DNA from: Parasphingopyxis marina
Lineage (GTDB): Bacteria; Pseudomonadota; Alphaproteobacteria; Sphingomonadales; Sphingomonadaceae
DNA length: 64,000 nt
Assembly (NCBI RefSeq): GCF_014237875.1
Contig: NZ_JACJVJ010000002.1
Coordinates: 558,001-622,000 of the forward strand
Reading direction: 5' to 3'
Both the position numbers and the translations under genes were made by a program. This document shows positions 25,967-36,211 of this stretch, in pieces. The notes under the pieces were generated by a model. It saw only the letters and a program-made list of their open reading frames with translations. It did not search any database and was not told where the DNA came from. Positions within the stretch are counted from its first letter, which is position 1. Every line of letters starts with the position of its first letter.

Positions 25967-26386
25967 ATGGCAGGATTGACCGCGCGTTCGCTGTTGCCCG
26001 CCCTGATCATCGCCGGCTTTTCCTTCGGCCTTCTCCGCTCCTGCGCCGCCGAAAGCACCGAAACCGAAACCCCGCATCTCGATTGGGCGGAAGCCGATTG
26101 CGAAACGCCCGGGGCGGCAAACCAGTTCGTGGGCAAATCCCAATCGGAGCTGATGGCGATGCTCGGGCCGGCGGAAAATAACCACCGATTCCGGCTCGAA
26201 GAGGGCATCAACGAGTTCACGATCGAGCTGCTCAACATCTATCCGATGCCGGAAAATGGCTGGCGCGAAATCCTCGAACAGACCTGGGCCGCGGACCACT
26301 GCACGCTGACCGTCTGGTCGAGCCACGAAGACGGCGTGATGCGCTCGGTCGATTCCCTCGCCTATCCCGAGGGCGTCGAGTTCTAG
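25967..26386 (+). CDS. exported protein of unknown function, 139 aa
   Basis: The start at 25967 follows GGGAGGCGAAAG. The N-terminus MAGLTARSLLPALIIAGFSFGLLRSCAAE is a signal peptide or membrane anchor with a possible lipobox-like LRSC. The mature part (DWAEADCETPG..., QFVGKSQSELMAMLGPAENNHRFRLEEG, then DHCTLTVWSSHEDGVMRSVDSLAYPEG) has two Cys that could pair. The ..G.S...L...LGP.....R... pattern resembles small SmpA/OmlA- or BamE-like envelope domains, but too weakly to name. No operon partner. Confidence 0.7.
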   Translation: MAGLTARSLLPALIIAGFSFGLLRSCAAESTETETPHLDWAEADCETPGAANQFVGKSQSELMAMLGPAENNHRFRLEEGINEFTIELLNIYPMPENGWREILEQTWAADHCTLTVWSSHEDGVMRSVDSLAYPEGVEF

Positions 26387-26414
26387 ACTTATGTTATCGG
26401 ATTTATGGAGAAAA

Positions 26415-26489
26415 TGGTGGGCGCGGCTGGGATTGAACCAGCGACCCCTGCGATGTCAACACAGTGCTCTACCACTGAGCTACGCGCCC
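26415..26489 (-). tRNA. tRNA-Val (GAC)
   Basis: The minus strand folds as a complete cloverleaf: 7-bp acceptor stem GGGCGCG/CGCGCCC, D-arm AGCTCAGTGGTAGAGC, anticodon stem CTGTG/CGCAG around loop TTGACAT (anticodon GAC), and T-arm with GGTTCAATCC. The CCA end is encoded (26415-26417). Length is 75 nt including CCA. Confidence 0.95.
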
Positions 26490-26545
26490 ACGAGACGGGC
26501 CATTTAGGCGAGGTCGCGCAAAGGCGCAACCGCTGATTTTCGGAT

Positions 26546-26923
26546 TTACTGAAGGCCCGAAGCGTCACCGACCTCGAACATCCGGTCGACTTCCAGAACC
26601 AGATCCCGAAGGTGGAAAGGCTTGGAGAGAACCCGGGCGTTTGGCGGCGTCTTGTTGTTCTTCAGCGCCACTGCGGCAAAACCGGTAATGAACATGACGC
26701 GCATGTCCGGCGCGATGGTCGATGCTTCCTGCGCGAGCTCGATACCGTCCATGCCCGGCATCACGATGTCGGTGAGCAGCAGATCGTAGGTCTCGCTTTT
26801 CAGCAGAGGCAGGGCCGACAGGCCCGAATCGACCGCATCGACTTCATAACCGGTGCGTTCGAGCGCGCGCTTCAGATATTCGCGCATCGACGTGTCGTCC
26901 TCTGCCAAAAGGATACGGATCAT
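26546..26923 (-). CDS. cpdR: CpdR-like single-domain response regulator, 125 aa
   Basis: This stand-alone receiver domain matches CpdR, which in Caulobacter is phosphorylated by CckA-ChpT and, when unphosphorylated, primes ClpXP for regulated proteolysis. MIRILLAEDDTSMREYLKRAL holds the acidic pocket, the phospho-acceptor Asp is at residue 52 in LLLTDIVMPGMDG, and LSKPFHLRDLVLEVDRMF the conserved Lys. There is no output domain. The start at 26923 is chosen because upstream residues do not fit the fold. ClpA is encoded at 48.6 kb. Confidence 0.9.
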   Translation of the reverse strand: MIRILLAEDDTSMREYLKRALERTGYEVDAVDSGLSALPLLKSETYDLLLTDIVMPGMDGIELAQEASTIAPDMRVMFITGFAAVALKNNKTPPNARVLSKPFHLRDLVLEVDRMFEVGDASGLQ

Positions 26924-27060
26924 GCTTGTCCCATTATTGCGTCCACGCCTCCCCCGGCGCATCGAGCCCCCTTATAGTCAACAGCCCTTAAGATTTTCCA
27001 GTCTTTGCGCGAAATTTTGGCGGGCTTGCGTTCGGAGCGGCGGAATAATAGGCCAAGCCC

Positions 27061-27951
27061 ATGCTAGACAAAGGCCGCGCGCCCGATCCGCCAGCCGCCG
27101 ATCCCGTCATCCGGCTCGGCCCGGAAAAACCGCTTTTCCCGGTGATCCTCTCGGTGCCGCATGCCGGCCGGCTCTATCCCGCCAGGCTGCTGCACGATGC
27201 CCGTATCGGCGAAGAGAGGCTGCGCGCGCTCGAAGACCGTCATGTCGATATGCTGGTGACGCCGCTTGCCGAAAGCGGCTTCACGGTGATTGTCGGCAAT
27301 GTCGCGCGGGCCTGGATCGACCTCAACCGGTCGGAACGCGAAATCGACCCCGAAATGATTATTCCGCAGCCCGCGCGCGCCGGCCTGGAGGCCAGCGCCA
27401 AGGTTCGCGGCGGGCTCGGACTCGTGCCGCGGCGCCTGGCGCGGCATGGGAATATCTATCGCCAGCCGATCGCCGCTGCCGATCTCGCCAACCGTATCGC
27501 GACCGCGTATCGTCCCTATCATGCGACGCTGTCAGACGCTCTGGATGCGGCTCGCCGGTTGTTCGGCGTCGCGATATTGCTCGATTGCCATTCGATGCCG
27601 CCGCTCCGGCCGAAATCAGGCCAGGCACCGGCGGAAATCGTGATCGGGGATCGCGACGGCCAGAGTGCGGCCCCGGCCTTCGCAGCCCGTATATCCCTGC
27701 ATTGCCGCAAACAGGGCTTTCGCACCGCGCGCAACGCACCCTATGCAGGTGGCCATATTCTGGCCCGGCATGGCCGACCTGAACGCGATATCCATGCATT
27801 GCAGCTGGAAATCTGCCGTTCGCTGTATCTCGATCAAGCGCTCGACAAGCCAGCGCCCGGCGCGGCGCGCATGATCACGCTGGTCGAGGCGGTAGCACAA
27901 GGGCTTTCCGAAGAAGCCCTGTCCCCGCCAGACGCCCTCGCGGCGGAATAA
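27061..27951 (+). CDS. N-formylglutamate amidohydrolase-family protein, 296 aa
   Basis: This belongs to the FGase (HutG-like) family, zinc-type amidohydrolases that release formate from N-formyl-glutamate in histidine degradation. Diagnostic segments are VILSVPHAGRLYPARLL, LEDRHVDMLVTPLAESG, NVARAWIDLNRSEREIDPEMI, ILLDCHSMPPLRP and APYAGGHILARHGRP. No other hut gene is nearby, so a more general role on formylated substrates is equally possible. Confidence 0.88.
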   Translation: MLDKGRAPDPPAADPVIRLGPEKPLFPVILSVPHAGRLYPARLLHDARIGEERLRALEDRHVDMLVTPLAESGFTVIVGNVARAWIDLNRSEREIDPEMIIPQPARAGLEASAKVRGGLGLVPRRLARHGNIYRQPIAAADLANRIATAYRPYHATLSDALDAARRLFGVAILLDCHSMPPLRPKSGQAPAEIVIGDRDGQSAAPAFAARISLHCRKQGFRTARNAPYAGGHILARHGRPERDIHALQLEICRSLYLDQALDKPAPGAARMITLVEAVAQGLSEEALSPPDALAAE

Positions 27952-27953
27952 AC

Positions 27954-27990
27954 AAAAAAAACCGCCCCGCGCAGGGGAGCGCGAGGCGGC
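27954..27990 (-). terminator. strong intrinsic terminator of the putative small RNA
   Basis: On the minus strand two 5-bp helices (CCGCC/GGCGG outer; GCGCG with CGCGC inner) separated by one mismatch close a 6-nt loop, and eight U follow (27961-27954). It faces away from the amidohydrolase gene, so it serves transcription from the right. Confidence 0.85.
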
Positions 27991-28030
27991 CAGGTTCAGG
28001 GAGGGAACACGCCTTTCGGCGCGCCCACAT

Positions 28031-28059
28031 CCGGTTGCGAAAGGGGGGCACGCAACCGG
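28031..28059 (-). repeat. perfect 9-bp stem-loop
   Basis: CCGGTTGCG (28031-28039) and CGCAACCGG (28051-28059) pair around an 11-nt loop; on the minus strand this is the 5' hairpin of the putative small RNA. Confidence 0.7.
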
Positions 28060-28069
28060 CTGCCCCCCC

Positions 28070-28098
28070 AAGATATTAACGATTGCGCAGGGTTTCAA
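28070..28098 (-). promoter_or_regulatory. sigma-70-type promoter of the putative small RNA
   Basis: On the minus strand TTGAAA (28098-28093) and TATCTT (28075-28070) are separated by exactly 17 bp, placing transcription start near 28063, directly before the first hairpin. Confidence 0.5.
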
Positions 28099-28131
28099 GC
28101 TTCGCCGCAAAGCCCCGGAAAAGCTCGATTT

Positions 28132-28938
28132 TTAGCTCGGCTCGACGACGCCCTGCGGCACGTTGGCGTCGGGCTGAGGCGGAACCTTGCCCTGCTGGAG
28201 CTGCATGGCGAAAATATCGCGGACCAGCTGCAACGACATCATGTGCGCATAGATGAGCGGCATGATACCGTTCTGGACGAACTTGCGGGCCTGGTCGCCG
28301 CGAAGCTCTTTCAGCTTCTCTTCGTTGACCATCTGGAAACCGCGATAGACGAACGGCTTGTCCGAAGTCGGCGTGTCGATGGACACTTCGCCTTCCATCA
28401 GCAGGTCCGCATCCTGCAGTTCCTTGACAAACGCGACCGTACGGTGGCCCGACGTTTCGACCTGCTCGCAAAAGCCCAGCAAATCCTTCGTCGTCTGGCT
28501 CGCATCGGCGCCCTCGAACAGGGGATCCCCCTCCTCGTGTTCGCCGACGATATCCGTCGTCGGGTCGAAGCAGAGCGAAAGCTCCTGCGATTCCTCGGTC
28601 AGGCGCGCGAGCAGGAACGGGTAACGGCGAACATAAGCCGGCATGTAAACCGGGCGGCCGTCGATCAGCGTTCCGTCATCGTTGAGAAAGACGTTCACGC
28701 CCTGATTGAGCCCCATCAGCGCGAGCGGTACCGGATTTTCGCCGGACGAAAACACGATCGGCATATAGCGCTGGATGACCACGAATTCATCGATGGTGAC
28801 CGGAACGGCATGGGTTCCGGTAAGAAAGGGGAGCTTCGGGCGGATCTGCAGCTTGTAGTTTCCATGCTGCTGGCTCGAGAGCGGAACGACATCATTATAC
28901 AACAGCGGAAAATTCTGCTGCGGGGCAGCGCTAGCCAT
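28132..28938 (-). CDS. SapC family protein, 268 aa
   Basis: The protein matches the SapC family (named after an S-layer-associated Campylobacter protein). Segments: NFPLLYNDVVPLSSQQHGNYKL, HAVPVTIDEFVVIQRYMPIVFS, NPVPLALMGLNQGVNVFLNDDG, and YMPAYVRRYPFLLARL. No signal peptide or enzymatic motif is present. In alphaproteobacteria such genes often sit beside TonB receptors or tryptophan halogenases; here it is alone. Function is unresolved. A ribosome-binding GGAGAT precedes the ATG. Confidence 0.9.
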   Translation of the reverse strand: MASAAPQQNFPLLYNDVVPLSSQQHGNYKLQIRPKLPFLTGTHAVPVTIDEFVVIQRYMPIVFSSGENPVPLALMGLNQGVNVFLNDDGTLIDGRPVYMPAYVRRYPFLLARLTEESQELSLCFDPTTDIVGEHEEGDPLFEGADASQTTKDLLGFCEQVETSGHRTVAFVKELQDADLLMEGEVSIDTPTSDKPFVYRGFQMVNEEKLKELRGDQARKFVQNGIMPLIYAHMMSLQLVRDIFAMQLQQGKVPPQPDANVPQGVVEPS

Positions 28939-29007
28939 GAAATATCTCCTGTGGCCGGAATTACGGTAGGCCGCCGCTTCGCGCAGCAGCCCTGATCGCC
29001 CTGCCCT

Positions 29008-30447
29008 CTATGAATTCTCGCCGGGATTCGCAAGCGGAACGAGCTTGCCGGGGTTCATGATGCCCTTGGGATCGAGCGCGTGCTTGATCGATCGCATCGC
29101 GGCGAGGCGAGCCGGTTCGGCAAGGCGCGCGAATTCTTCGAGCTTGAGCTGGCCGATACCATGTTCGGCGGAGAGCGACCCGCCAACCTCGCGCACGCGA
29201 TCATGGACGAAGCGGCTGACCAGTACGCCGGTTTCCGCGACCCAGCCGGGCGCGGCATCCTTTGGCGGCTGAACGTTGAAATGAACGTTGCCATCGCCGA
29301 GGTGACCGAAGGCTATAACGCGGCAGCCGGGAAATTCGGCTTCTACCTGCGGAGCCGTGCTCTCGATGAAACCCGGCATTGCCGAAACGGGAACCGAAAC
29401 ATCGTGCTTCGCCCCGGTTCCGTCGATCCGCTCGGCTTCGGAAATGGTTTCGCGTAGTTTCCAGAAGGCCTCGGCCTGTGCCTCGCTTTCGGCGATCGCC
29501 GCGTCGGCGATCAGGCCGTCTTCGAGAAGCGTAGCGAGCGCGGTCTCGGCTATGGTGCGCAGCATCGCAACGTCCCCCGATGTCCGCATTTCGACCAGGA
29601 CGTGCCAGTCATGGTCGCTTCTAAGCGGCGCGCGCGTATCGGGAATATGTTTGAGGACGAGCGCCAACGCGTTGGCGGGCACGAGTTCAAAGCTTTCGAC
29701 CGCATCGCCGACCGCACCTTCGAGTGCGCGCAAACCCGACAATGCATCGTAGGCCGATCCCAGTCCCAGCCAGGCAACGATCCGGTGCGGGGCGGCAGGA
29801 ACCAGTTTCAGGCTGGCCGCCGTAACGATCCCCAACGTCCCTTCGGCGCCCGCCAGCAGTTGCCGCAGATCATAACCGCGATTGTCCTTGCGCAACGAGG
29901 AAAGCCCTTCGAACAGGCTGCCATCGGGCAGAACTGCTTCGATACCCAGGATCAGCGACCGCATCGGCCCGAAGCGCAGCACTTGCGTACCACCGGCATT
30001 TGTGGAGACCAGCCCGCCGATCGTGGCGCTGCCCTTGGCGGCCAGCGAAAGCGGGAACCGCCGACCGACCTCTTCCGCCGCGCGATGGACTTCGCTCAAT
30101 ATCACGCCGGCTTCGGCGACGAGACTGTTATCGCCAGCGTCGATGCCGCGGATTGCGTTCATCTTGCGCAGCGAGAGGACGATCGCCCGATCGCCGGGCC
30201 GGGGGACGCCGCCCGCGACCATCCCGGTATTGCCTCCTTGGGGTACGATCGGGATGCCTGCTGCCGCCGCCAGTCGCACCACGGCCTGAACCTCGCCAGC
30301 GTTTCGGGGAGACACCAATGCCAGCGCGTTGCCCGTTACCCGGCCGCGCCAATCCGTCAGCCACGGCTCGAGATCGGCGGGATCGGCGGTGACGCCGCCC
30401 TCGCCGAGCGCCGCCCGCAGCTTGTCGAGAAATTCACCGTCATCCAT
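29008..30447 (-). CDS. FAD-binding oxidase/dehydrogenase (GlcD/D-2-hydroxyacid type), 479 aa
   Basis: The VAO/GlcD family oxidises alpha-hydroxyacids such as glycolate, D-lactate or D-2-hydroxyglutarate. The FAD domain is clear: VSPRNAGEVQAVVRLAAAAGIPIVPQGGNTGMVAGG (residues ~45-85) and GGLVSTNAGGTQVLRFGPMR. The C-terminal cap contains VIAFGHLGDGNVHFNVQPP and ends SAEHGIGQLKLEEFARL..MRSIKHALDPKGIMNPGKL, the standard family ending. No glcE/glcF partners are present, which favours a single-subunit D-2-hydroxyglutarate/D-lactate dehydrogenase over glycolate oxidase. Substrate unproven. Confidence 0.92.
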   Translation of the reverse strand: MDDGEFLDKLRAALGEGGVTADPADLEPWLTDWRGRVTGNALALVSPRNAGEVQAVVRLAAAAGIPIVPQGGNTGMVAGGVPRPGDRAIVLSLRKMNAIRGIDAGDNSLVAEAGVILSEVHRAAEEVGRRFPLSLAAKGSATIGGLVSTNAGGTQVLRFGPMRSLILGIEAVLPDGSLFEGLSSLRKDNRGYDLRQLLAGAEGTLGIVTAASLKLVPAAPHRIVAWLGLGSAYDALSGLRALEGAVGDAVESFELVPANALALVLKHIPDTRAPLRSDHDWHVLVEMRTSGDVAMLRTIAETALATLLEDGLIADAAIAESEAQAEAFWKLRETISEAERIDGTGAKHDVSVPVSAMPGFIESTAPQVEAEFPGCRVIAFGHLGDGNVHFNVQPPKDAAPGWVAETGVLVSRFVHDRVREVGGSLSAEHGIGQLKLEEFARLAEPARLAAMRSIKHALDPKGIMNPGKLVPLANPGENS

Positions 30448-30555
30448 CGCAGCCCGCCCATAGCCGGTCGCACGCCTGCGGCCAATTCATCTTCGGTTAA
30501 ACGGCGAGGGGCAACATGCTACCAAAAGCTGGGCCGACAAAAGCCGGGATTGCAT

Positions 30556-31002
30556 GTGCCACCATTCGGAATTGCCATATTGCTGATTGCTGCGCCTGCA
30601 CCGATGGCGCCCTATCAGGTCGCCATGCAGGTGGTTGAGCAGCGGATCATCATCCGTATCCCGACGCGCCGTTCGCTGCGCCCCCGGACGCCCTCTTCGT
30701 CCTCCGATTCAAGGCCCGCAGGCTGGCGCGAGCGGCCGGCCGACGAATGCCAGCAAGCCTCGTCGATCGCGCGGGCGCGCTTTACCAGGCCGGGCATCGT
30801 CGACATGCTGATGACCGACCGGCGGCTGCTCCGCGCCCGTCTCGACGGCGAATGCCTTGGCCTCGGATATTATTCGGCCTTCTACCTGGTTCCGGGCGAA
30901 GACGGGCGGGTGTGCGCCAATCGCGACGCAATCGTCTCGCGCGCTGGCAGCGAGTGCACGATTTCCAATTTCAGGATACTGGAACCGCGCTCGGCCAATT
31001 GA
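30556..31002 (+). CDS. conserved exported protein of unknown function, 148 aa
   Basis: The frame has no good ATG at its 5' end; GTG at 30556 gives a signal-like MPPFGIAILLIAAPAPMA, while TTG at 30550 or ATG at 30604 are alternatives. The mature part has an Arg-rich segment (VEQRIIIRIPTRR) and a Cys-containing core: ADECQQASSIARA, VDMLMTDRRLLRARLDGECLGLGYYSAFYLVPGEDGRVCANRD, and SRAGSECTISNFRILEP. The pattern ...LL..R.LRARL...C..L..YS.FYL.P..DG..CA.RD...SRAG..C.I..F is one I associate with an uncharacterised sphingomonad family. Four Cys suggest two disulfides. Confidence 0.7.
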   Translation: MPPFGIAILLIAAPAPMAPYQVAMQVVEQRIIIRIPTRRSLRPRTPSSSSDSRPAGWRERPADECQQASSIARARFTRPGIVDMLMTDRRLLRARLDGECLGLGYYSAFYLVPGEDGRVCANRDAIVSRAGSECTISNFRILEPRSAN

Positions 31003-31110
31003 CCGAAAAGCGCGGCTTCCGCTTGACTTTTCAAGCCCCAAAGCCCAATCGCCACCCCGCAAACGCGCCCATATTGTGCCGCGCACGATCAACTCCAAAT
31101 CGGGTATCGC

Positions 31111-32499
31111 ATGAACTTCGCCGACCTCGGCCTCTCTGATGAATTGCTGCGCGCCGTAGGCGACTCCGGCTACACCGAGCCCACGCCTATCCAGGCGCAG
31201 GCCATTCCTTCGGTGCTGATGATGAAAGACATCATCGGTATCGCGCAGACCGGCACCGGCAAGACGGCCAGTTTCGTGCTGCCGATGATCGACATATTGA
31301 GCCACGGCCGCAGCCGCGCGCGCATGCCGCGCTCGCTGATCCTCGAGCCGACGCGCGAACTCGCCGCGCAGGTGGCTGAGAATTTCGACAAATACGGCAA
31401 GTATCAGAAGCTCTCCATGGCGCTGCTGATCGGCGGCGTGCAGATGGGCGATCAGGTCAAGGCGCTGGAAAAGGGCGTCGACGTGCTGATCGCCACGCCG
31501 GGGCGCCTGATGGACCTGTTCGATCGCGGCAAGATCCTGCTTTCGGGCTGCAACCTGCTCGTCATCGACGAGGCGGATCGGATGCTCGACATGGGCTTCA
31601 TCCCGGATATCGAGAGCATCTGCCAGAAGCTTCCGGCCAACCGGCAGACGTTGCTGTTTTCGGCCACGATGCCGCCTCCGATCAAGAAGCTGTCCGACAA
31701 ATTTCTATCGAATCCCAAGCATATCGAAGTGGCCCGCCCTGCAACGGCCGCGGCCAACATCGAACAGCGCATCGTTCGCACGAGCCCGCGTTCGAAAAAA
31801 TCGACGCTGATCGATATTCTGAAAAACGAGAAGGTGGAAACGGCGATCGTCTTTTCGAACCGCAAGACGACGGTACGCGATCTGGAGCAGGCGTTGAAAC
31901 GCGAAGGCTTTCGCGCCGGCCAGATTCAGGGCGATATGGACCAAAGCTCGCGCACGGCCGAGCTGCAACGCTTCAAGGACGGTGAGATCAACATCCTCGT
32001 CGCCTCGGATGTCGCGGCGCGCGGCCTCGATGTGAAGGGCGTCAGCCATGTCTTCAATTACGATGTGCCATGGCATCCCGACGACTATGTTCACCGGATC
32101 GGACGCACCGGCCGCGCAGGCGCCAAGGGCATCGCAATCACGCTCGCCACGCCTGCCGACGACGAGGCCGTGGAAAATATCGAAAAGCTCACCGGCCAGA
32201 AGATCGGCAGCGGCAGCAAGGACGCAAAGCCGCCGGAAGCCGAAAAGCCCCAAGCCGAAGTGAAGTCCGAAGCGCAGCCCGAGGCGAAATCGGATGCGAA
32301 ACCCGACCGGGAAAAGCCGGCGCGCCGCGGACGCGGTCGTAGCAAGCCAACCGAGGCTGCCAACACCGCGCCGAAATCGCCGCCGAAACCGGCCGCGAGG
32401 CGGAACGAACAACCGGACGCGCCCGTCGTCGACGCAGATGACGAATGGAACGGTCCGGTTCCCTCTTTCCTCAGCGCTTCGCCGGGAACGAAAGACTGA
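31111..32499 (+). CDS. DEAD-box RNA helicase (RhlE-type), 462 aa
   Basis: This is an ATP-dependent RNA helicase of ribosome assembly or mRNA decay. All motifs are present: Q-motif GYTEPTPIQAQAIP, AQTGTGKT, PTRELAAQ, DEADRMLDMGF, SAT, VASDVAARGLDV and HRIGRTGRAG. Residues ~370-460 form a low-complexity Lys/Ala/Glu/Pro-rich tail typical of RNA-binding extensions in RhlE/DeaD-like proteins. It is followed, 4 bp later, by the reductase gene. Confidence 0.95.
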   Translation: MNFADLGLSDELLRAVGDSGYTEPTPIQAQAIPSVLMMKDIIGIAQTGTGKTASFVLPMIDILSHGRSRARMPRSLILEPTRELAAQVAENFDKYGKYQKLSMALLIGGVQMGDQVKALEKGVDVLIATPGRLMDLFDRGKILLSGCNLLVIDEADRMLDMGFIPDIESICQKLPANRQTLLFSATMPPPIKKLSDKFLSNPKHIEVARPATAAANIEQRIVRTSPRSKKSTLIDILKNEKVETAIVFSNRKTTVRDLEQALKREGFRAGQIQGDMDQSSRTAELQRFKDGEINILVASDVAARGLDVKGVSHVFNYDVPWHPDDYVHRIGRTGRAGAKGIAITLATPADDEAVENIEKLTGQKIGSGSKDAKPPEAEKPQAEVKSEAQPEAKSDAKPDREKPARRGRGRSKPTEAANTAPKSPPKPAARRNEQPDAPVVDADDEWNGPVPSFLSASPGTKD

Positions 32500-32503
32500 C
32501 GCC

Positions 32504-33505
32504 GTGCCGCTGGTAAACGGCGAATGGCGTGACAAACCGCCCGCAGCGGACGAAATCAAGGGTGGCGCTTTTCACCGGCTCGAAAGTCCGTTTCGCGACT
32601 GGATCACACCCGATGGCAGCCCCGGGCCGGACGGTAAGTCCGCCTCTGCTGCCGAACCAGGCCGCTACGAACTCTATATCGCCTATAGCTGCCCCTGGGC
32701 CTCGCGCACGCTCGCCGTCCGCGCGCTCAAAGGCCTTGAAGACGCGATAGCCGTCCATGCGGCCGAACCGTTCATGGGATCGGAAGGCTGGCACTACGCC
32801 CAAGAGCAGAATGGCGGCGCGACCGGGCCGTTTCACAACCATCACCGGCTCTACACGGCCACCGATGCCGCATTCACCGGCAAGGCGACGGTGCCCGTGC
32901 TCTGGGATCGCGCCGAAGGCCGCATCGTCAACAATGAGTCGGCCGATATCGTCCGCATCCTCAATGATGGCTTTATCGGTATCGCCGGCAACGATCTCGA
33001 TCTCTATCCCGAAGCGCTGCGACCGGAGATCGACCGTTGGAACGACCGTATCTATCCAGCTCTCAACAATGGCGTTTACCGGGCCGGCTTCGCGACGGCC
33101 CAGCACGCCTATGACGAGGCCGTGCGCGACGTATTCGAAGCGCTGGACGAAATCGACGCGCATCTCGCGGCGCACCGCTATCTCGCGGGCGAATGGCTGA
33201 CCGAGGCTGATATCCGGCTGTTCGTCACGCTCATCCGCTTCGACATCGCCTATTACGGCGCGTTCAAATGCAACCTGCGCTATATCGACGAATACGCTGC
33301 CCTGCCCGGCTATCTGCGCGAGATCTACCAATGGCCGGGCATCGCCGGCACCGTGAACCTCGATCATATCAAGCGCGGCTATTACGGCATCCGTACGGTC
33401 AATCCGACGCAGATCGTTCCCATCGGCCCGGAAATCGACATCGACGGCCCACCCGGACGCGACGCCCTCTCGGGCAAGGGGGTAGCCACGCGCACCTTGA
33501 CGTAA
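32504..33505 (+). CDS. glutathionyl-hydroquinone reductase (Xi-class GST), 333 aa
   Basis: These enzymes reduce glutathionyl-(hydro)quinones and are also used in chlorinated aromatic breakdown. The signature catalytic Cys lies in YSCPWASRTLAVRALKGL (residue ~66). Further family segments are GWHYAQ.., KATVPVLWDRAEGRIVNNESADIVRILND, and the C-terminal helical domain with RFDIAYYGAFKCN and YLREIYQWPGIAGTVNLDHIKRGYYG. The GTG at 32504 is the natural start, right after the helicase stop. No other aromatic-degradation gene is beside it except the flavin monooxygenase downstream. Confidence 0.93.
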   Translation: MPLVNGEWRDKPPAADEIKGGAFHRLESPFRDWITPDGSPGPDGKSASAAEPGRYELYIAYSCPWASRTLAVRALKGLEDAIAVHAAEPFMGSEGWHYAQEQNGGATGPFHNHHRLYTATDAAFTGKATVPVLWDRAEGRIVNNESADIVRILNDGFIGIAGNDLDLYPEALRPEIDRWNDRIYPALNNGVYRAGFATAQHAYDEAVRDVFEALDEIDAHLAAHRYLAGEWLTEADIRLFVTLIRFDIAYYGAFKCNLRYIDEYAALPGYLREIYQWPGIAGTVNLDHIKRGYYGIRTVNPTQIVPIGPEIDIDGPPGRDALSGKGVATRTLT

Positions 33506-33525
33506 ACGTAAACCCGTTCTATTTT
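33497..33525 (+). promoter_or_regulatory. sigma-70-type promoter of the flavin monooxygenase gene
   Basis: TTGACG (33497-33502) and TATTTT (33520-33525) are 17 bp apart, 30 bp before the start codon. The -35 overlaps the end of the preceding gene, and the spacer holds a short direct repeat (ACGTAAACGTAAAC). Confidence 0.5.
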
Positions 33526-33554
33526 GCAACTTAAATAGCGAGAGGAACGCGGCC

Positions 33555-36211
<2,657 letters not shown>

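Larger units (their letters stand above)
27954..28064 (-). ncRNA. candidate trans-acting small RNA, ~110 nt
   Basis: The gap between the amidohydrolase and sapC genes reads on the minus strand as a complete small-RNA unit. A promoter at 28070-28098 leads to a 9-bp hairpin (28059-28031), then a short hairpin CGCC-GAAA-GGCG with a GNRA loop (28021-28010), then a single-stranded pyrimidine stretch containing CCCTCCCT (anti-Shine-Dalgarno-like), then a strong terminator. I see no reading frame in it. A 3' fragment of the sapC mRNA is the alternative. The target is unknown. Confidence 0.55.

Noticed and set aside
26415-26489. tRNA-Val as a possible integration site for a mobile element.
   Set aside because: No integrase next to it, no partial tRNA copy seen, and flanks are ordinary chromosomal genes.
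28031-28068. A simultaneous H-type pseudoknot from the two overlapping helices.
   Set aside because: Only 1 nt would cross the 9-bp stem, which is sterically unlikely; kept as alternative pairings instead.
29602-31002. A single 466-residue protein on the plus strand.
   Set aside because: Most of it is antisense to the FAD oxidoreductase; only the last ~148 codons lie outside that gene and look coding.
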